Source: Topomyia yanbarensis (lineage: Eukaryota > Arthropoda > Insecta > Diptera > Culicidae). From it: 64,000 nt of DNA. Below are positions 33,466 through 46,722 of the stretch, in pieces. Both the position numbers and the translations under genes were made by a program. Numbering within the stretch: the stretch's first letter is position 1; every line of letters begins with the position of its first letter. The notes below the pieces were generated by a model. It saw only the letters and a program-made list of their open reading frames with translations. It made no database searches and was not told the origin of the DNA. The stretch lies in contig NC_080670.1 of NCBI RefSeq assembly GCF_030247195.1, forward strand, positions 164,620,080 to 164,684,079, in the 5' to 3' direction.

Positions 33466-33529
33466 TCAGTCGGATAGTTGTCGGTTTATTTACAAAGAGT
33501 TCTCAAAGCGTGAAAAGGGGTAGTAAAAG
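33466..33529 (+). promoter_or_regulatory. Initiator-like start and donor: candidate non-coding exon
   Basis: TCAGTCG at 33466 matches the arthropod initiator. GTAGTAAAAG ends at 33529 and is followed by the donor GTACGTGA. The region 33360-33530 is GC-rich (GGGGTCGCGTCC, GCCAGGGGCCCACGTCG) between AT-rich flanks. No DPE or TATA box is convincing. It could be a leader exon of a plus-strand gene, sim included. Confidence 0.25.
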
Positions 33530-36103
33530 GTACGTGACGATCGCTTGCCGAGATTTGAAAGTAGATGGACTGGAAACCATCAAACAATGCTAGACTAGAT
33601 TTGTGATGATTGTTATTCGGGAGGTCATTACGGGAAACAGCATGTTACGATTCCCTTGAATTTCGTTTTGTTGATATTTTGTCGAATACATTTGCTGAAC
33701 TTTATTTTCTATTTCGAGAAATTCGTTGCAATTTCTCGTCATAGACAAGAAATACAGGGCTATTTCAACGAACCAACTGGTCCCAAGAATGCTTCCCGAT
33801 GGAAATCGAATATAAACCTATGACAACTAGTTTGCTCTACCAAGTCGGAACATCTTTTTTCACAGAAACGTTCATACAACAAAACCTTTTGAATCATTCA
33901 ACAGCCATGGATTTGCGTTTCGGCTTCGTCTCATCAGTATCTGGTAGATCGACTTGACTACGATCGGTGGTTTTCAACCGGGGGTGGATTCACCCCCAGG
34001 GGTAAATTAGGCTATTGTATTGGGGATAATTATACGGGATAAATTTAATTTTGATCCTAACACTCCCGTCGGACATTTGTCTTCATATATTTTTGCTTGC
34101 TGAGTATGTTCAGCTACAAGGTTTTAATTGGCAAACTATGGTTTTCATCCAATTGAAAACCTTTTTTCTGAAATGTAATGATGGTGAGCAATTTTCAGAA
34201 AGAGGTGCATCATGGGGATCAATATTCGGAAAGGAGTGCATGGCAGCCGAGTAAATTCAACGGATTCCAGTTGTGAACCAAACTCTTCTCGGCTTAATTC
34301 GTCGTTCAATCCGGGACCTGAAGAATTTCTTTTGGTCTTTTAGAAGACACATCGACGTTTTGGTGACTCATCTTCTGCTAGAGTTATCTGGCCAATGACA
34401 TTTTCTCGTTTTTGCTGGGAATTTGCGAACATGCTTCTAATTCTTTAAACGGGAGATGGCGAAACAGCAAAAACTATCCTGGTAAAACTTCATTGAGAGC
34501 TCTATCGAGCTGGTGATTATGAAACTACTTCAGAATCAATGCAAGCAGTACCTAATGTATGATAAATATAGCTTCATGCCTGGATGCTTAACAGCGACAG
34601 GGAGTATGGAATGTCGTGCTCAAACTGATTTGATTTACACCAACTTATCCCCTGTTTGACATATAAAAATCGAAAAAAAGTTAAATTTGGAATAAACGGT
34701 AGATTTACAGCTGTTTCACTCCTAGCTATCTGATCGAGAGATGGAGATTGTCACGTACTTATTTTTACATCAGGAATAGCGGATGGAAGCTACTTGAGAC
34801 CGTTGATGTTTCTGCTTTACTTCAATGACGTGTATTGAGTGCTGCAGACTCCTCGCAGGTCCAGTATAGTTGGGGTGGTTTGTCTGTGTGTACTGGAATG
34901 ATGGCGAATTGCTGATTTAAACTGTGTATATGAGTCGTGCATGCAAGGCTCAAATCATTTCATAGGATTTTCGTCTCGTATTTCAAGACCTAGTTATCAC
35001 CAAACCGTCCTTATTAGGGCGAATACATAATGGAAAAAGAATTGAAATAGTAAAACTATTCTAACAATTTCAAAACAAATGCAACAACGCCATATTGATG
35101 TGGTATTGATGCGATGAAATAAATTCACGCATTATGTTCGTTAATCATGCTGCATTTTCAATGTAACTGTGGTCGTGTCTTGGTCACAACCCTTTAATTT
35201 TATTTTTCAGAGAGCGAGTAAAGGCGCTTTAACCTAGGCTCATTAGCCAGGGCAAGCTGTAAATAATTTTGTCCCATCCCCAAGAACTAAAGGAGTGACA
35301 TTAACCTTCTTATCCAAGTCACTCCCAACAATATATCCTAATCCCCTATAAACTGAAACGGTCGGTACGGTTGTCCTCGTTTCTCCCTCATTCAAGATCC
35401 GAAACGATTCGTTAGTTAAATTATTCATTAAATGTATAAATTAATTGCCGTATAATTTTGAAAGATCTTTAAATCCAACTCGGCACAGTAGGCCTGACCA
35501 TTTTAATATTTGTGACTATTTCTGAAATACGTATTATAACATTGGGTCTTTCCTATCGTTTATCAAGTACCCTGCCATTTTGATCATTTTGACGTCAAAG
35601 TCGGTTTCATTCGAGTATTGAATGGAACTTAGAAATTGCAATTAAAGCGCAACAAGGAGTTCTGCTTCATCTACAACATCAATACAAAATAAATTTTCAG
35701 TATTCATCTTGTTTTATTTCGCCAAATAATTATTTTTGTATGCCAAATCCAATCCAACGCCATTTTTGTGCAATTATTTGTTATCGTTTAAAAGCTAGCT
35801 TAAAGTTCAAGAAAATGCAGCTGTTCAATGTTAATGTTTCTAAGTGATTTATACACCAACACAATGACAAAGCATGCAGCTTATGTTTTGATCTAAGTTT
35901 TCGTGAATGGCAACTTATAAACTTAGAATTTTCGATAAACGGATCCTATTTATTTGTAATGATCGGTGAATGGCACTCTGGTATTATTAGGCATTTCCGC
36001 TATTTTGCACGTTGTGCCAATTCTTTTGTGAATTCAAGTATTTTTTCTTAGTAGTTGATTCAATATTTTTCAGAAAACGAAGATCGAGTTCAAATATCTC
36101 TTA
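33530..36103. other. Unassigned
   Basis: No gene or well-defined repeat recognised in this 2.6 kb stretch. Frames are short and without motifs. Confidence 0.4.
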
Positions 36104-37519
36104 ACACTCGGAATACAAGGAGGTCAAAAAAATGGGAACGCTTACTTTGACCGGTCATATCTCAGCTGCTACCTAATCGATTTTAAGACTCTCTTCACCA
36201 CTGGAAAGGTATGTCTTTCGTAAACACATTGCACTGGAAAAAAGAATAGTAGGGGTGTCTACCGTAAGTTATAGTGAAAAAAATGAGTGAAATGAGTAAA
36301 ACAAAGCCAGAGAAGAAAAAAATGGGAACGCTACTTTGACTGGCCATATATTTCATTTTTTGGATAGGATTTATTGGATAGGATTTATAGATATCTTTCA
36401 CAAAAACGGTGATCAAAAAATAATAGAAAACAAGTTCGTATTTCCGAAGTAATTGTAAAAATAGTAATTGAAAGTCAGTACAGACAAAATGAGATTTTCA
36501 GTTCAAACAATCATATCTCAGCCGTTGTCAACCAATTTCAGTTTTCCTTACGTCTATGTTATTCCTAGAGCTTCTAGATTTGTAATGCATGCAATATATA
36601 GTAGATTTTCAAAAGTTACTATACTTTTTTGAAGTTTCAGGCGGTTTAATTTTCACAATACACGTCGCAAACGTTTGATTAAATTTTTTTGCGTCTTGTT
36701 TAGTTTTACGGTTTGAAATGTAACACGTTTACTGAATAATTCTGCGTATTACATATGAATAATATTATATCAAAATGTTCGCACAAACTTGGAGAAACGC
36801 AATGTTGTATGTAAGTTACAAAATAATAGTGTGTAAGGTTTTCCTTATTCAGTAAATACGAAGAAGTTCAGAATTTTTTAATTATTCGTCATATAACTTT
36901 TAATTAACAGCGAGGACCTATAGTTTTTTATACACCAATCGATTGTAATTGATGGCAGCTATAATGTCTGGAAGAACAAATTCCTATATTTTCTCAAAAA
37001 ATAAACAAAAATACGTAGAACTACAGAAATGTGATTTCATTGGCAAATAACTTGAAATTCAAAGCGATGACCTGTACTTCTTTATATACCAATCGATTGT
37101 AATTGGATTTTGGTTACAATTTCTGAACGATCAATTTTTATATTTTCTTAAAAAACAGACAAAAATACGTAGAAGTACAGAATACATCGTTTTTGTAAAA
37201 GATATACCTGTCCAATGGTGAAGAAAAATTTAAAATCGATGAACAAACAGCTAGGATATGGTCAGTCAAAGTAGCGATCCCATTTTTTTCTTCTCTGGCT
37301 TTGTTTTACTCATTTCACTATAACTTGCAGTAGACAACTCTATTATTCTATTTTTTCAGTGCAATGTGTTAACAAAAGATATACCTTTCTAAAAGTTAAG
37401 ACAGATTTAAAATCGATTTGGTAACAACTGAGATATGACCGGTCAAAGTAAGCGTTTCCATTCTTTTGGACCCTCTTGGTAATCCGCGTAACTTTTTACC
37501 CCCTTGATACTCCGAGTGT
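36104..37519. mobile_element. 1.4-kb foldback element
   Basis: The termini ACACTCGGAATACAAGG and the complement of TGATACTCCGAGTGT are inverted. Arms of more than 250 bp contain ACGCTTACTTTGACCGGTCA at the outside and a second copy of the motif (ACGCTACTTTGACTGGCCA) further in. The interior has a direct repeat of about 130 bp (36905-37035, 37070-37185) sharing ACCAATCGATTGTAATTG and AAAATACGTAGAA. No coding capacity or clear duplication. Confidence 0.8.
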
Positions 37520-38398
37520 ACAAGTTTTTGAAGAGCGTTGAAAGTAAAAATTGCTGCTAATTGATCGGTAGATAGGTCTTGCACGGCATTTTTATTGTGA
37601 ATTAATCATAAATGGATTCTCCAGTCAAAACAAGTGTATGTCTTCGTGAAACGTTCAATACATCTGAGTGCTGAGATATTAGGTAGTATCCTGTTGTATC
37701 CTGTTTCGGATCACCGCGTGAATGAGGGGAAGTAGCTGTGTTTTCTATGAGAAAATCGGCTGTCAACCTAGAAATTTATCAAGATTGTAGTCACGATCAC
37801 GTTGAACCCTATCAATGGATTTCTATAAATGTTCTGATCATGTGCTGATTGTTTGGAAGCTAGTTCATTTGGTTCTTATTTCCAAGGTTAATAATGAAAC
37901 CAGAGAGTACTACCTTAGTTAGCTTGGCTTAAGCTTAAAACAGTTTTTTTTAACAATTGGCGTGTTCTCGCTTGTATTTTGTTTGTCTAGTGCACTTCAT
38001 TTAGCCAACGAATGCGGGAAATTGTGGAATCGTGTGTAAATATAGTGGAACAAGATCTCTGACCTAAACTATTAATAAAAGTCAGATTGTGGTGTTTTGG
38101 TGTGCAATGCCAATTTCACCTTTGATTCTTGCTATAGTTTGGTGGTGATTACCTAGTGTAGTGATAAGTTTATGTGAGTAGATAATGAATCCGAAAATAA
38201 GCATTATTTATAATTTTCATATAATGCAATTAAGGGCGATTAAATGGCGCGTTCCCTAGGCGATTTAAGAGCGGGTAGAGCGGCTAAAACAGGCAAATCG
38301 CACAAATGTGGCATTTGAAATAGCGCCCTAATTGCCGGCAATTTGCTGGCAAATTGAAGGACAATTAGCGCATCCGAGTTGGTAAATAGCCCCCCGTT
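37520..38398. other. Unassigned
   Basis: No gene seen. From 38225 the sequence becomes richer in short inverted words (GCCGGCAATTTGCTGGC) leading to the hairpin at 38399. Confidence 0.4.
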
Positions 38399-38455
38399 AG
38401 CCAGCAACTTGCCCTTTTTGACTGGGATACCTTCCCAAAGGGCAAGTTGCTGGCT
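38399..38455. repeat. Perfect 19-bp hairpin
   Basis: AGCCAGCAACTTGCCCTTT (38399-38417) and its exact complement (38437-38455) are separated by 19 bases. It is short for a pre-miRNA but could be the centre of a small foldback element. A 72-codon minus frame runs through it. Confidence 0.75.
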
Positions 38456-38531
38456 CAATTCGCATGTTCACTACGTAAGTCGGAGATGAGGTACCACAAC
38501 CGAAAAGATTGTATGAGTGACTTGCACAATA

Positions 38532-38894
38532 TCAATGTTGCATAAAAATGAGCTTATCGAAAAATGTAGAACACTTTCCGGGACCTCTAGCCATGCGGGA
38601 CAATTCCTTTAAATCCAGGACTGTCCCGCCTAATCTGAGACGGCACCTTATCATATAAGTGAAAAGTATTTGAGAAAAACGGCTATCAACAATAACAATA
38701 TGTATATTACCATTGTGCTCCAGAGATAATCCAATAGAAACACCCAAAACAACATATAGTAGGATATAAAAAGCTGTCCAAACCAGTTTATTAGTTAAAT
38801 AGGATGAAGTGGTCACATCAATTGCGACCTCTTGATCCAACGACGTCAAACTGAACGAGGATTGCAAATAATCCGCGTATTGTATCAGACTCAA
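38532..38894 (-). other. Unrecognised ORF with a membrane-like segment
   Basis: A 120-codon minus-strand frame. Residues 37-57 (VWTAFYILLYVVLGVSIGLSL) form a hydrophobic stretch long enough to span a membrane, after an acidic N-terminal part. Just after it, the sequence AATG|GTAATA could be a donor, so only the first 65 or so codons might be an exon. CAG|GTAAGG on the same strand at about 38905 is another donor. The family is not recognised. Chance openness is quite possible. Confidence 0.22.
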
Positions 38895-39744
38895 ACAATT
38901 CCCTTACCTGTTTGATTATTTATTCTAAGATCTTTTCACGCTTCCTTCAAAAAAGCAAACACATTCAGCACCACTTCCCACACAACGTAGAATCTTCCGG
39001 GAACACCTTCCGCAAGCGTGAGAAAGTTTTTCAACCTTAGTCCTACGGATTTATATTCACCTGCAAAAACAGTTGAACTTGCTGATTGTATGCAAGTGCC
39101 TAAATTATCATATTTTGCGGGGGGTGTTATAAAAATCAGGTAAACTGTCGGTGTTCCTCAAGATCCTTACATTTTAGGACGCCAGTTAGTGCTCTTTACC
39201 GACCGTTCACAGCCAGCCAGTGAACCCAGTGAGTGGTTTGGGCTCGATCGAGCGTGGGAATATGTACATTTTCTTGGCAGGTTTTTCCAAAAAACAAAAA
39301 GATAAGCAAAATCTCTTCACTTTCGTCCAGTCCAGCCTTGCCGTATTTAAGGAAAAATGGAAATTTTATGCAAACGAGCGCCGTACCGACTGTTTCCGGA
39401 ATAAGGTGGCTGGGTGTAATTTCATTTGCCATAACGTTTGTTTTTCTTAGCTAAAGATTACCTGGTGCTTTGCTTTTTCTCTTGTGCGGAAGAATTGTTT
39501 TATGAGTGAGGCTTCAGATCCCGAATCGAAACGGTGTGGATAGAAACATGTGTTGAACATCTGTTGGCTGCTATGCCAGATGGGATAAAATAATGCGATT
39601 TATAGGAGTACGAATAAATTCCTTACTGTTTGCTGCGTGTGGCGTATCGCTCTGCCTGTTTAATGGGAAGATGGCGCGAACTTTACCAACTAACACTTTA
39701 GCGCCATCCGCGGAAGCAGATGTGTTAGCGGTTTTCTAATTAAT
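38895..39744. other. Unassigned
   Basis: No gene recognised. The three overlapping frames at 39196-39454 on both strands are mutually exclusive and motif-free. Confidence 0.35.
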
Positions 39745-40248
39745 TTGCCCGGACTCTTACCCCAGGGGGGGACATTCAGATTCGCGCTATCTTTAGGTAT
39801 TTGGCAATATCGTGGGAAAGCCCAAAACTACCACAAAAATACACCGAAATACCGAAAATCAAGAAACAAAGGAAATATGACTTACCCACGGACCGCCAAA
39901 TACGTCCTCAAGCGGTCTTTGCACAGTTTCTTCGGCCTTTGCTACGGCCAGGATCCAGAGCTAGGCGAAAATCCGCTTCTAGGATCCACTTCTTCACACT
40001 TCACAAACCGAGAAACGCACGACACAAACCACGGAAATTGGAACGGTACACCAAATTTATTCACCGGACAGAACGACGGCCAACGCAAAAACCACAAAAA
40101 CAGCCAAAGTACTCAAACTGGACTCTTGACTATCCAGCGCAACGATTCCCAAGTAAGAGAGCGATCGAAAGCTTCCCCCAGTCACAGGAAAACTCCCAGT
40201 CCTTCTCCTAGTAGCTGTAACCTCATAAAAACCGCGCAAAGCGGCTAG
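39745..40248. other. Low-stop, A/C-rich patch, possible retroelement leader
   Basis: Two plus-strand frames (167 and 136 codons) and one minus frame overlap, so the openness is compositional. The plus strand is rich in AAACCACAAAAA-type sequence. The minus strand has GTGAATAAATTTGG (a polyadenylation-like AATAAA), then a GC-richer stretch, then a donor-like GTGGGTAAGTC. This is reminiscent of the LTR and leader of a Pao/BEL or Ty3 element, but no LTR pair was found. Confidence 0.25.
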
Positions 40249-43200
40249 AAAAACGGATATTTTCTTGCACTTTTAAGCTCGGTTCAGTATGTGACGCGTA
40301 GCAAGTCATTCCGTACCCCAATGTCTCTCAGCTCTCGCGTACCCCAGCATATTCCTGTTAGTAATCTTGAACTCTTCACGACATTGCCATTTATTTCATG
40401 CATTTTCCGTTGCAACGCAACATGTTTCATTTCGAATGATATAATGTAAAATTCGAGACAGTAAACAAACATTCTTCTTTCGGATGCATGCAAGAAAAAG
40501 ATTAGTGTTAATGATAATAATTATATGGCAAAATATTTCAATCGACTAAATAAGACACTTAAATCATTTTATTATACTCTTTTGTAACAATGTACAATAA
40601 ATTACATGGTAGAGTACAATAAATAAAGTGCAGCGAGTTACGAAACAGTAAGATTTCAATACACTCCGTATAAATTTACTATTTAATTTTTATAACTCGG
40701 TTGAAGTCACTCAAAGTTACAGTAAAAACTGTGGGTGACAGAAACAAAGAAGTAGTCATCAGTTTATGCACTGTTGCGCACTCCTCTAGACTCTGTAATA
40801 CACAGACTCTAGTAGCGTCTTACACGGTTGGGTATTTTCGTTTTAACTAACTAATTTTCGGTACACGTTTCCGAAAAATACCAATGGTTCAGAACACTTT
40901 ATGTTTAGTCGAAAAAAATATTTTGTCGCGCAAGCCAAACCCATATTGAATTCGTTGTTAAACAGGCGTCGGGAATTCGTTTGATTTATTCATGTTTCGA
41001 ACCCATCAGAAACGCAAAGAAAACTTGAATTGCAGACGCATTGTTACCAACCAATCGAATGTGGGTGTGGCTTTCACGACAATTAATTTTATCAACATTC
41101 CATAATGTGCTCCAAAACGTCGGTCTTATTTTGGACCAAGTGTAGACAAACCTGTCAAATGATCCTAGGTGCATATGAGACGAGATGGAGAGAAAGGTGG
41201 GAACATTTGACACTTTTGAGTGTATTAGTATTATACTTGCAAAATTAAGCATGGCGGCCGGGGCCCTTGAAGTAAACATGAACATCCGAGCGAGCATCCT
41301 GATTCTTGGTGCACAATAAAAAGTGAGAGAAGGCCGAGCTTCACTTCGGATCTATCGATTAGAACACTTATGGACACTTTTTACCTAGGAAAAAACCGAT
41401 TAAATTAACTATAACCGAACCGAAACAAAACTTATGGCAACAGAAAGGCCCACTATGTCATCTGTTTGTGCTTTTCTTCTTCATATCTTCTTGTTTTTTC
41501 GGCTTCATCAAAGAAAAATGACAACCGCACTCACACACAGAAAAAAATGTGCACACCTGTATCCGTCTTGCATATGAGAGCCTCTCTTTGTGTACTTTTT
41601 CTTTTGATTATTACGACATCATAAAACTTTTTAACATGATTCAGTACATATCGAACGACTTTATTCTCAACTGCACACTTAATTCGGCTCGACAATTTCC
41701 CAACAGCTGTATAGTCAGCAAATTTAGAAACTGATATCTCAGTAAAGTGAGACTAGTTTGCTGATTTTCGTTGAAATATTTTCCGAGTTTCAGCACTCAA
41801 ACGTCACTTTTACTAAGATCTCAGCAAAAAATCATGTTTGCTGAATCTCAGTTGTTGAGATTTCGGCAAAAGGTGCAAAAAGAGATTCGGGAGAAAAAAT
41901 TAAGCGTGTAGCACATTATACAAAGAGCTATGAAGTAAACGTAAAAGCAGCCGAGTTATTATCCGAAGAAAAAATAAACAAAGAGAGGCTCTAATTTGCA
42001 ATTAGAACCTTTTGACTTGTTTGTCTAGAAATGATTATTTGTCTGAGGAAGTAGGGGTTTGCCCACTATTTGGGTAAATATATATCAGCCAAGCAGACCC
42101 TAAGTGTCAGGGCGGCCTAGGTGATTCTCCCAGAATTTCGGATTTTCGTACACAAGCTAACAAACAGTATCAGCACTGAAAGTTTGTCATGTCTGCTACT
42201 TAGTTAGTTAGTTTGTCATGTCTGCTACTTACTAATCACCACTCGCATAGTTCAGACCATGCATTGAACATTCTTCTACGATATTGACCTGAATCCGATT
42301 TGATATGATTCTCCTAAAGAGACTAGAATAACAAAGAGACGCCATCTTAATTCAGTGAAAACAATTCAACTAGCAATCAGGCTACAGGGCACAGGCAACA
42401 CTACAAATGTGCAAGCCTCACCAAACTTGTTTGTTGTTATTCCGTTTGTTTCTTCTAATCCGATGTGACTTCTGGTCTGCTGAGTTCCTCAACCAGCTAA
42501 AACATAGTTATATCCTCAGGAATCGTATTTTGCAGCAGCAAAATCATATTAGGCCAAAATTTATTGTTTGCGTCATTTGGTATTCGTTACCCTCATGCTG
42601 AATTTCGTTCGCCCATCAAACCAAGCCCTTTTCTCTTTGGCGCTTCTAAACACGATGGTATTGCAACAAATTTGGTTTGAGGATATAATTTTTATCTTTA
42701 AACTCTTTAGTAATTTTAATGAATCGCATAACAATACTTCCTTAAAAACAATGCCACATAATGCTAAACATTTACGATTAACAACTCTCTTGTTCGTTTG
42801 GAATGGCATTGACAGTAAAATTGGAATTTCAAACGGAACATGGCGTCTCTTTGTTATTCTAGTCTTTTTAGATTCTCCTGTCGCGATACTATTGCTCTCC
42901 AAATATGGCGCACTTTCCGCCAACCTGGACTCCGCACTTTTAAAGTGCGAGTGATCAAACTGCTACTGAAAACTGCGAGCTGTCAAATCACGTGTATTTC
43001 AAGTGATAGAGATGGTACTTTCATAAACAGACCAGTCCAACTAACAAGTTTATGGGAAGAATTCAATAGAAGAAAAGTAAGTGCGCAGTGCGGTTAGAAT
43101 CCAGTTTTTAGTTCCACAAGCAATAGTGGAATAGCTTTTGTTATTATTTTCAACGGTATGGAGTGGCGAATATAGTTATTCTTAAACAAAACTGAATTAT

Positions 43201-45569
43201 AAGTGTGCTTAGGAAAACGACACAACAAAGAAACGGCTGTAATTAGAGAGTTGGTATCTTTAGCTGAATCGCTAGAAATAACATTTTTATATAACCTTGC
43301 GGAAGACGCAAACTATTTCTCTCCTTCCAGTAAATAATTATATTTCAGAAATTCCTTTTAACTTTATTTTGGAACATGGCCGTCTACTTTTGAAAACACA
43401 TCTTAACGACTCCAATAACTTTTCTGAAATCGCCATAACTCAAAATCTTATGGCTTAGCCGCAAAATAATATTAAAGGAATTAATTTGCACATTTTGGCC
43501 ACTGCGCGATATTTTTCGGAAAACCATTTCTCGCCAATCAAAGCTGATGATAATGTACAATTCAGAAATATTTTCTCTGCCGTTGACTGCTGTGCACTTT
43601 GTTCGGCCAATGACGGTTTGTCGAAATTCGAAAATTCCCCAAAGTGAATTTGGACAGTTAGTTTTACGCGCTAATCATAACTTTCTCGAGAATTTATTTC
43701 ATTCAATTTCTGTACCCATTCCAATGTTCGTATCTTTCTCTCCACTCCATTCATAAAATCTTGCACAACTAATTTGTTCATTTTTTAATTCAGTAATACA
43801 TTTCGTTAAAAGTTGCATAATATATTCTAACAAAGTTGGATTGACTTGCGGTCTTTGGCTTTTTCGACTTTTTCATACAAGCTGGCATACAATAAACCTT
43901 TCGTTTCGAGATGCGCAATGCCACCCCAGATCTCGACCGAAGATGCAAAAATAGCTGAGATTTGGTTGAAAAAAATTAGTGTGTTAATATTTCAATTGAG
44001 TTCTTGTCGGCCGGTCTCACGAATACTGTTTCCTAGTTGAAAACATTGCATTTGCTTATGCCGTCTTTGTTTATTATTTTCCACCAGCTAGTGATGTAGT
44101 ATTTATGCCATGTGACGTGTACGCATATGCGCCGTAGAAAAGTCTATTGGACGATGCGATTAGGGTAGGATCTTCTTTTTTTTAGTAAATACACTTTGTG
44201 TTCTCTTATCACTTCCACACATTTCGAGCGTAGTGACAGGACATCAGCATAAAATTTAATTTGACCACGGTGCTTCTTTATATATTCTTTCTTACATCTA
44301 ATCATTGATGATTCCGAGAAATAATCGAGAGAGCACCAATTTTATTGCATCCTCAAATCGCACGCCAGGTCAGACATTCCTTGACAAATTTCTACACTAC
44401 CGACTAAGCCAATTCGTTCCCAACTTACCTGAAAATTATTGTTTTGCCCTAGGAGCGATCACTCTAGAATGGTACATCATATTTTCATCGGATTTGGAAA
44501 AATGCATTTAATGTCCATTTTTGCATCAACTTTACACTCCCCAGCAGACAAGTCTGTTGAACAAACTCCTTACGCCGATCCGCTTGGTTCGATGTTTTGT
44601 TGGATGTAGAGCTAGTTTCTTGCAGGGCTTTGGCGTCTTACACGCAACACAAAATACATTCCAAATTTCTTTGGGAACAAGAAAATGCATTTAATTTTAT
44701 TGATTTTTTTGAATTCATCACAAGAGATCTGCCCCTCAGGTTTTGTCAGAACCGGTTCTATATTTTTCAAACAATTTCAAAATTGTAAAATAACGAACAA
44801 AATTTCGTACTGGAAACGTACACAAAACTGTAAATGAAATCAAAGTAACTTATCAAAGCATCTGTACAAAATGATTCCGATCCTGACCGCACATTAACGT
44901 GGCGGATTAAAAAGTTACTACCTACCGGGAAAATCCTAAACACAGTCCTAAACACTCATCATGACACTCGTAGTTTCCTGCCTCGGTGAAGTTTTATGAT
45001 TCTTATCGGGGTTTTGTTCGTCAGCACCATAATTCCATTTACCAGTACCCTGTACAGATTATTCATTCGACTCCGTTGACCGACTTTTTCCCCTTCGGTA
45101 AAAGATTATACAAATTTGATCCCTGTCCCATACTTCGTGAATAGAAACGAAACGTGTACGGCCAAATATATGTATACGGATCATTCTTCTATTTTATGAC
45201 CCTATTCATTTTTTATTGAGAGTTACAATAAGAGAAAAAACTGGATTATTTAACTGTAGCTAACACCCGAGACTGCGAGAAACCGTAATAGGCTTGTTCC
45301 TATTAGCTAATGGACAATAAATGGCCTTGTGCGAATGGGGCGGAGCTGTGTGTGGTTGAGGCAACGACGAGTGACAGCTTGTCGGTTGACCTTTGTTCAG
45401 ACGAAATCGTATACGCGCCGTGGTGCATCGTAATGACAGATTTGGGTTTTGTGAAATAGCAGACGAGCGAGGTTTCAAGATCATTAGGTTATTGATGTGC
45501 GAAAAACAGGATGGACTTGTTTGATAATGTCATCAAGTAAAATAGGCCGTATGATCCGAACGTTACTAT
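40249..45569. other. Unassigned 5.3-kb stretch
   Basis: No gene recognised. At 41700-41915 there are repeated TCTCAG/CTGAGA words (ATCTCAGTAAAG, GATCTCAGCAAAA, GAATCTCAGTTGTTGAGATTTC), probably a decayed MITE. At 42180-42230 there is a 27-bp tandem repeat around TTTGTCATGTCTGCTACTTA. The 128- and 116-codon frames at 42568-42954 overlap on opposite strands and have no motif. Confidence 0.35.
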
Positions 45570-45716
45570 CAGCCTTATTCTGCATTACGACGTATCGATT
45601 TTTCGAACGAATGTGGTTCGCATTCTCAATAACGACAACAAAATCAAACGAGAGCCTGCTTCGATCGAACCACATTCGTTCGAAAATGTGATTCTTCGTA
45701 ATGCAGAATGAGGCTG
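45570..45716. repeat. Palindrome with 50-bp arms
   Basis: The left arm (45570-45620: CAGCCTTATTCTGCATTACG to ATGTGGTTCG) and the right arm (45666-45716) are complementary with few mismatches, with a 45-base spacer. The shape fits a small foldback element. Opposing 63-64-codon frames are its mirror images. Confidence 0.85.
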
Positions 45717-46094
45717 TATATCACTATCTCGGACAAGAAAACTTTTTAAAATCCATTTTGTGCAAGACATAATACCTATAACTTCATTAAATACGGTTTT
45801 ACCGTTTCATCTTAGACTCGTCAGTAAGGCACAGTCGACTTGATCAGCACACAGAGACGTTAAATATCACTAGTTACACACGAAAAATATGAAATCTATC
45901 GGTGACGTTATTCCAACCATTGAGTAATTACCAACACGTAATGCTCTTTCCAATTAATTATACATGAAAATGCACAAGTGTTTTTGTTTCAGTATGCAAC
46001 GCAATGAAATGACACTTGGCAATATTTAAAAAGACATTGAAAATTGGAGTAAATTTAAAGGTTATTAAAATGTCTAGACCAGAATGTATGTAAA

Positions 46095-46235
46095 GAGAGT
46101 GAAGATAACTGTCATGATTATCGGTCAGTGATATTCCAAACGAACAAACGACCTGTCAAAATACATGAATTTGACTCGTTTGGAATGACACTGACAAATA
46201 ATAATTGTTCCAATTTTGACAGTGTCGTCACTCTC
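46095..46235 (+). mobile_element. GAGAGTGA TIR element, best copy
   Basis: A 141-bp element with inverted ends GAGAGTGAAGATAACTGTCA and TGACAGTGTCGTCACTCTC. Inside, ATTCCAAACGAACAAACG and TCGTTTGGAATGACAC form a second inverted pair. Copies at 18125 and 28749. The 88-codon frame over it is spurious. Confidence 0.8.
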
Positions 46236-46603
46236 CTAAAATTATTGGTCGGGAGACCAATTATTGATTTCATTAAAATTTATTTATTGCTTAAAAAATA
46301 TCGTTCCCTTTTTTTAATTTTTTTTATTGAAATAAAGAGAATAAGAAGAATTAAAAATGTTTTTATTGAAAGCAAAAATTCATTGTTATTTTAATAAAAA
46401 ATATTATCGAACCATAAAAGTGATAAACAATAACACATATTTTTGGTTTAAATAGCTAATTTTTCCTGCGTGTATGTGTACTGGTCAAGTCGACTATACA
46501 TACTGATGCGTCGAAAACAAAGTGCCAAACTAGGGCCAACTTACTAAATGTGCATACGTATCGAATCGTAATCTGTTTTAGTTTGAATTTATTTCCTAAT
46601 ATG

Positions 46604-46722
46604 TACAGTGGTGATTCGACGTATGCTCTTCATCCCATCAACCGGTTTCTAACATCTGTCAATATTCCTATTCTTTAGTTGAACAGGATAGGTGGTCCAA
46701 TCAACGAATCACGACTCTAATA
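46604..46722. repeat. Short decayed relative of the CAGTCGTGATTCGC family
   Basis: TACAGTGGTGATTCGACG at the left and CGAATCACGACTCTA at the right resemble the element ends at 27966 and 28524. The interior is shorter (TCCAATCAACG). Confidence 0.55.

Noticed and set aside
39745..40248. 167-residue polar ORF as a gene
   Set aside because: Three frames are open at once, a sign of base composition. No motif; a retroelement leader is more likely.
41535..41915. TIR element bounded by CACACAGAAAA and GCGTGTAG
   Set aside because: The right end does not mirror the left convincingly and no flanking duplication is visible. Only the internal TCTCAG words suggest a decayed repeat.
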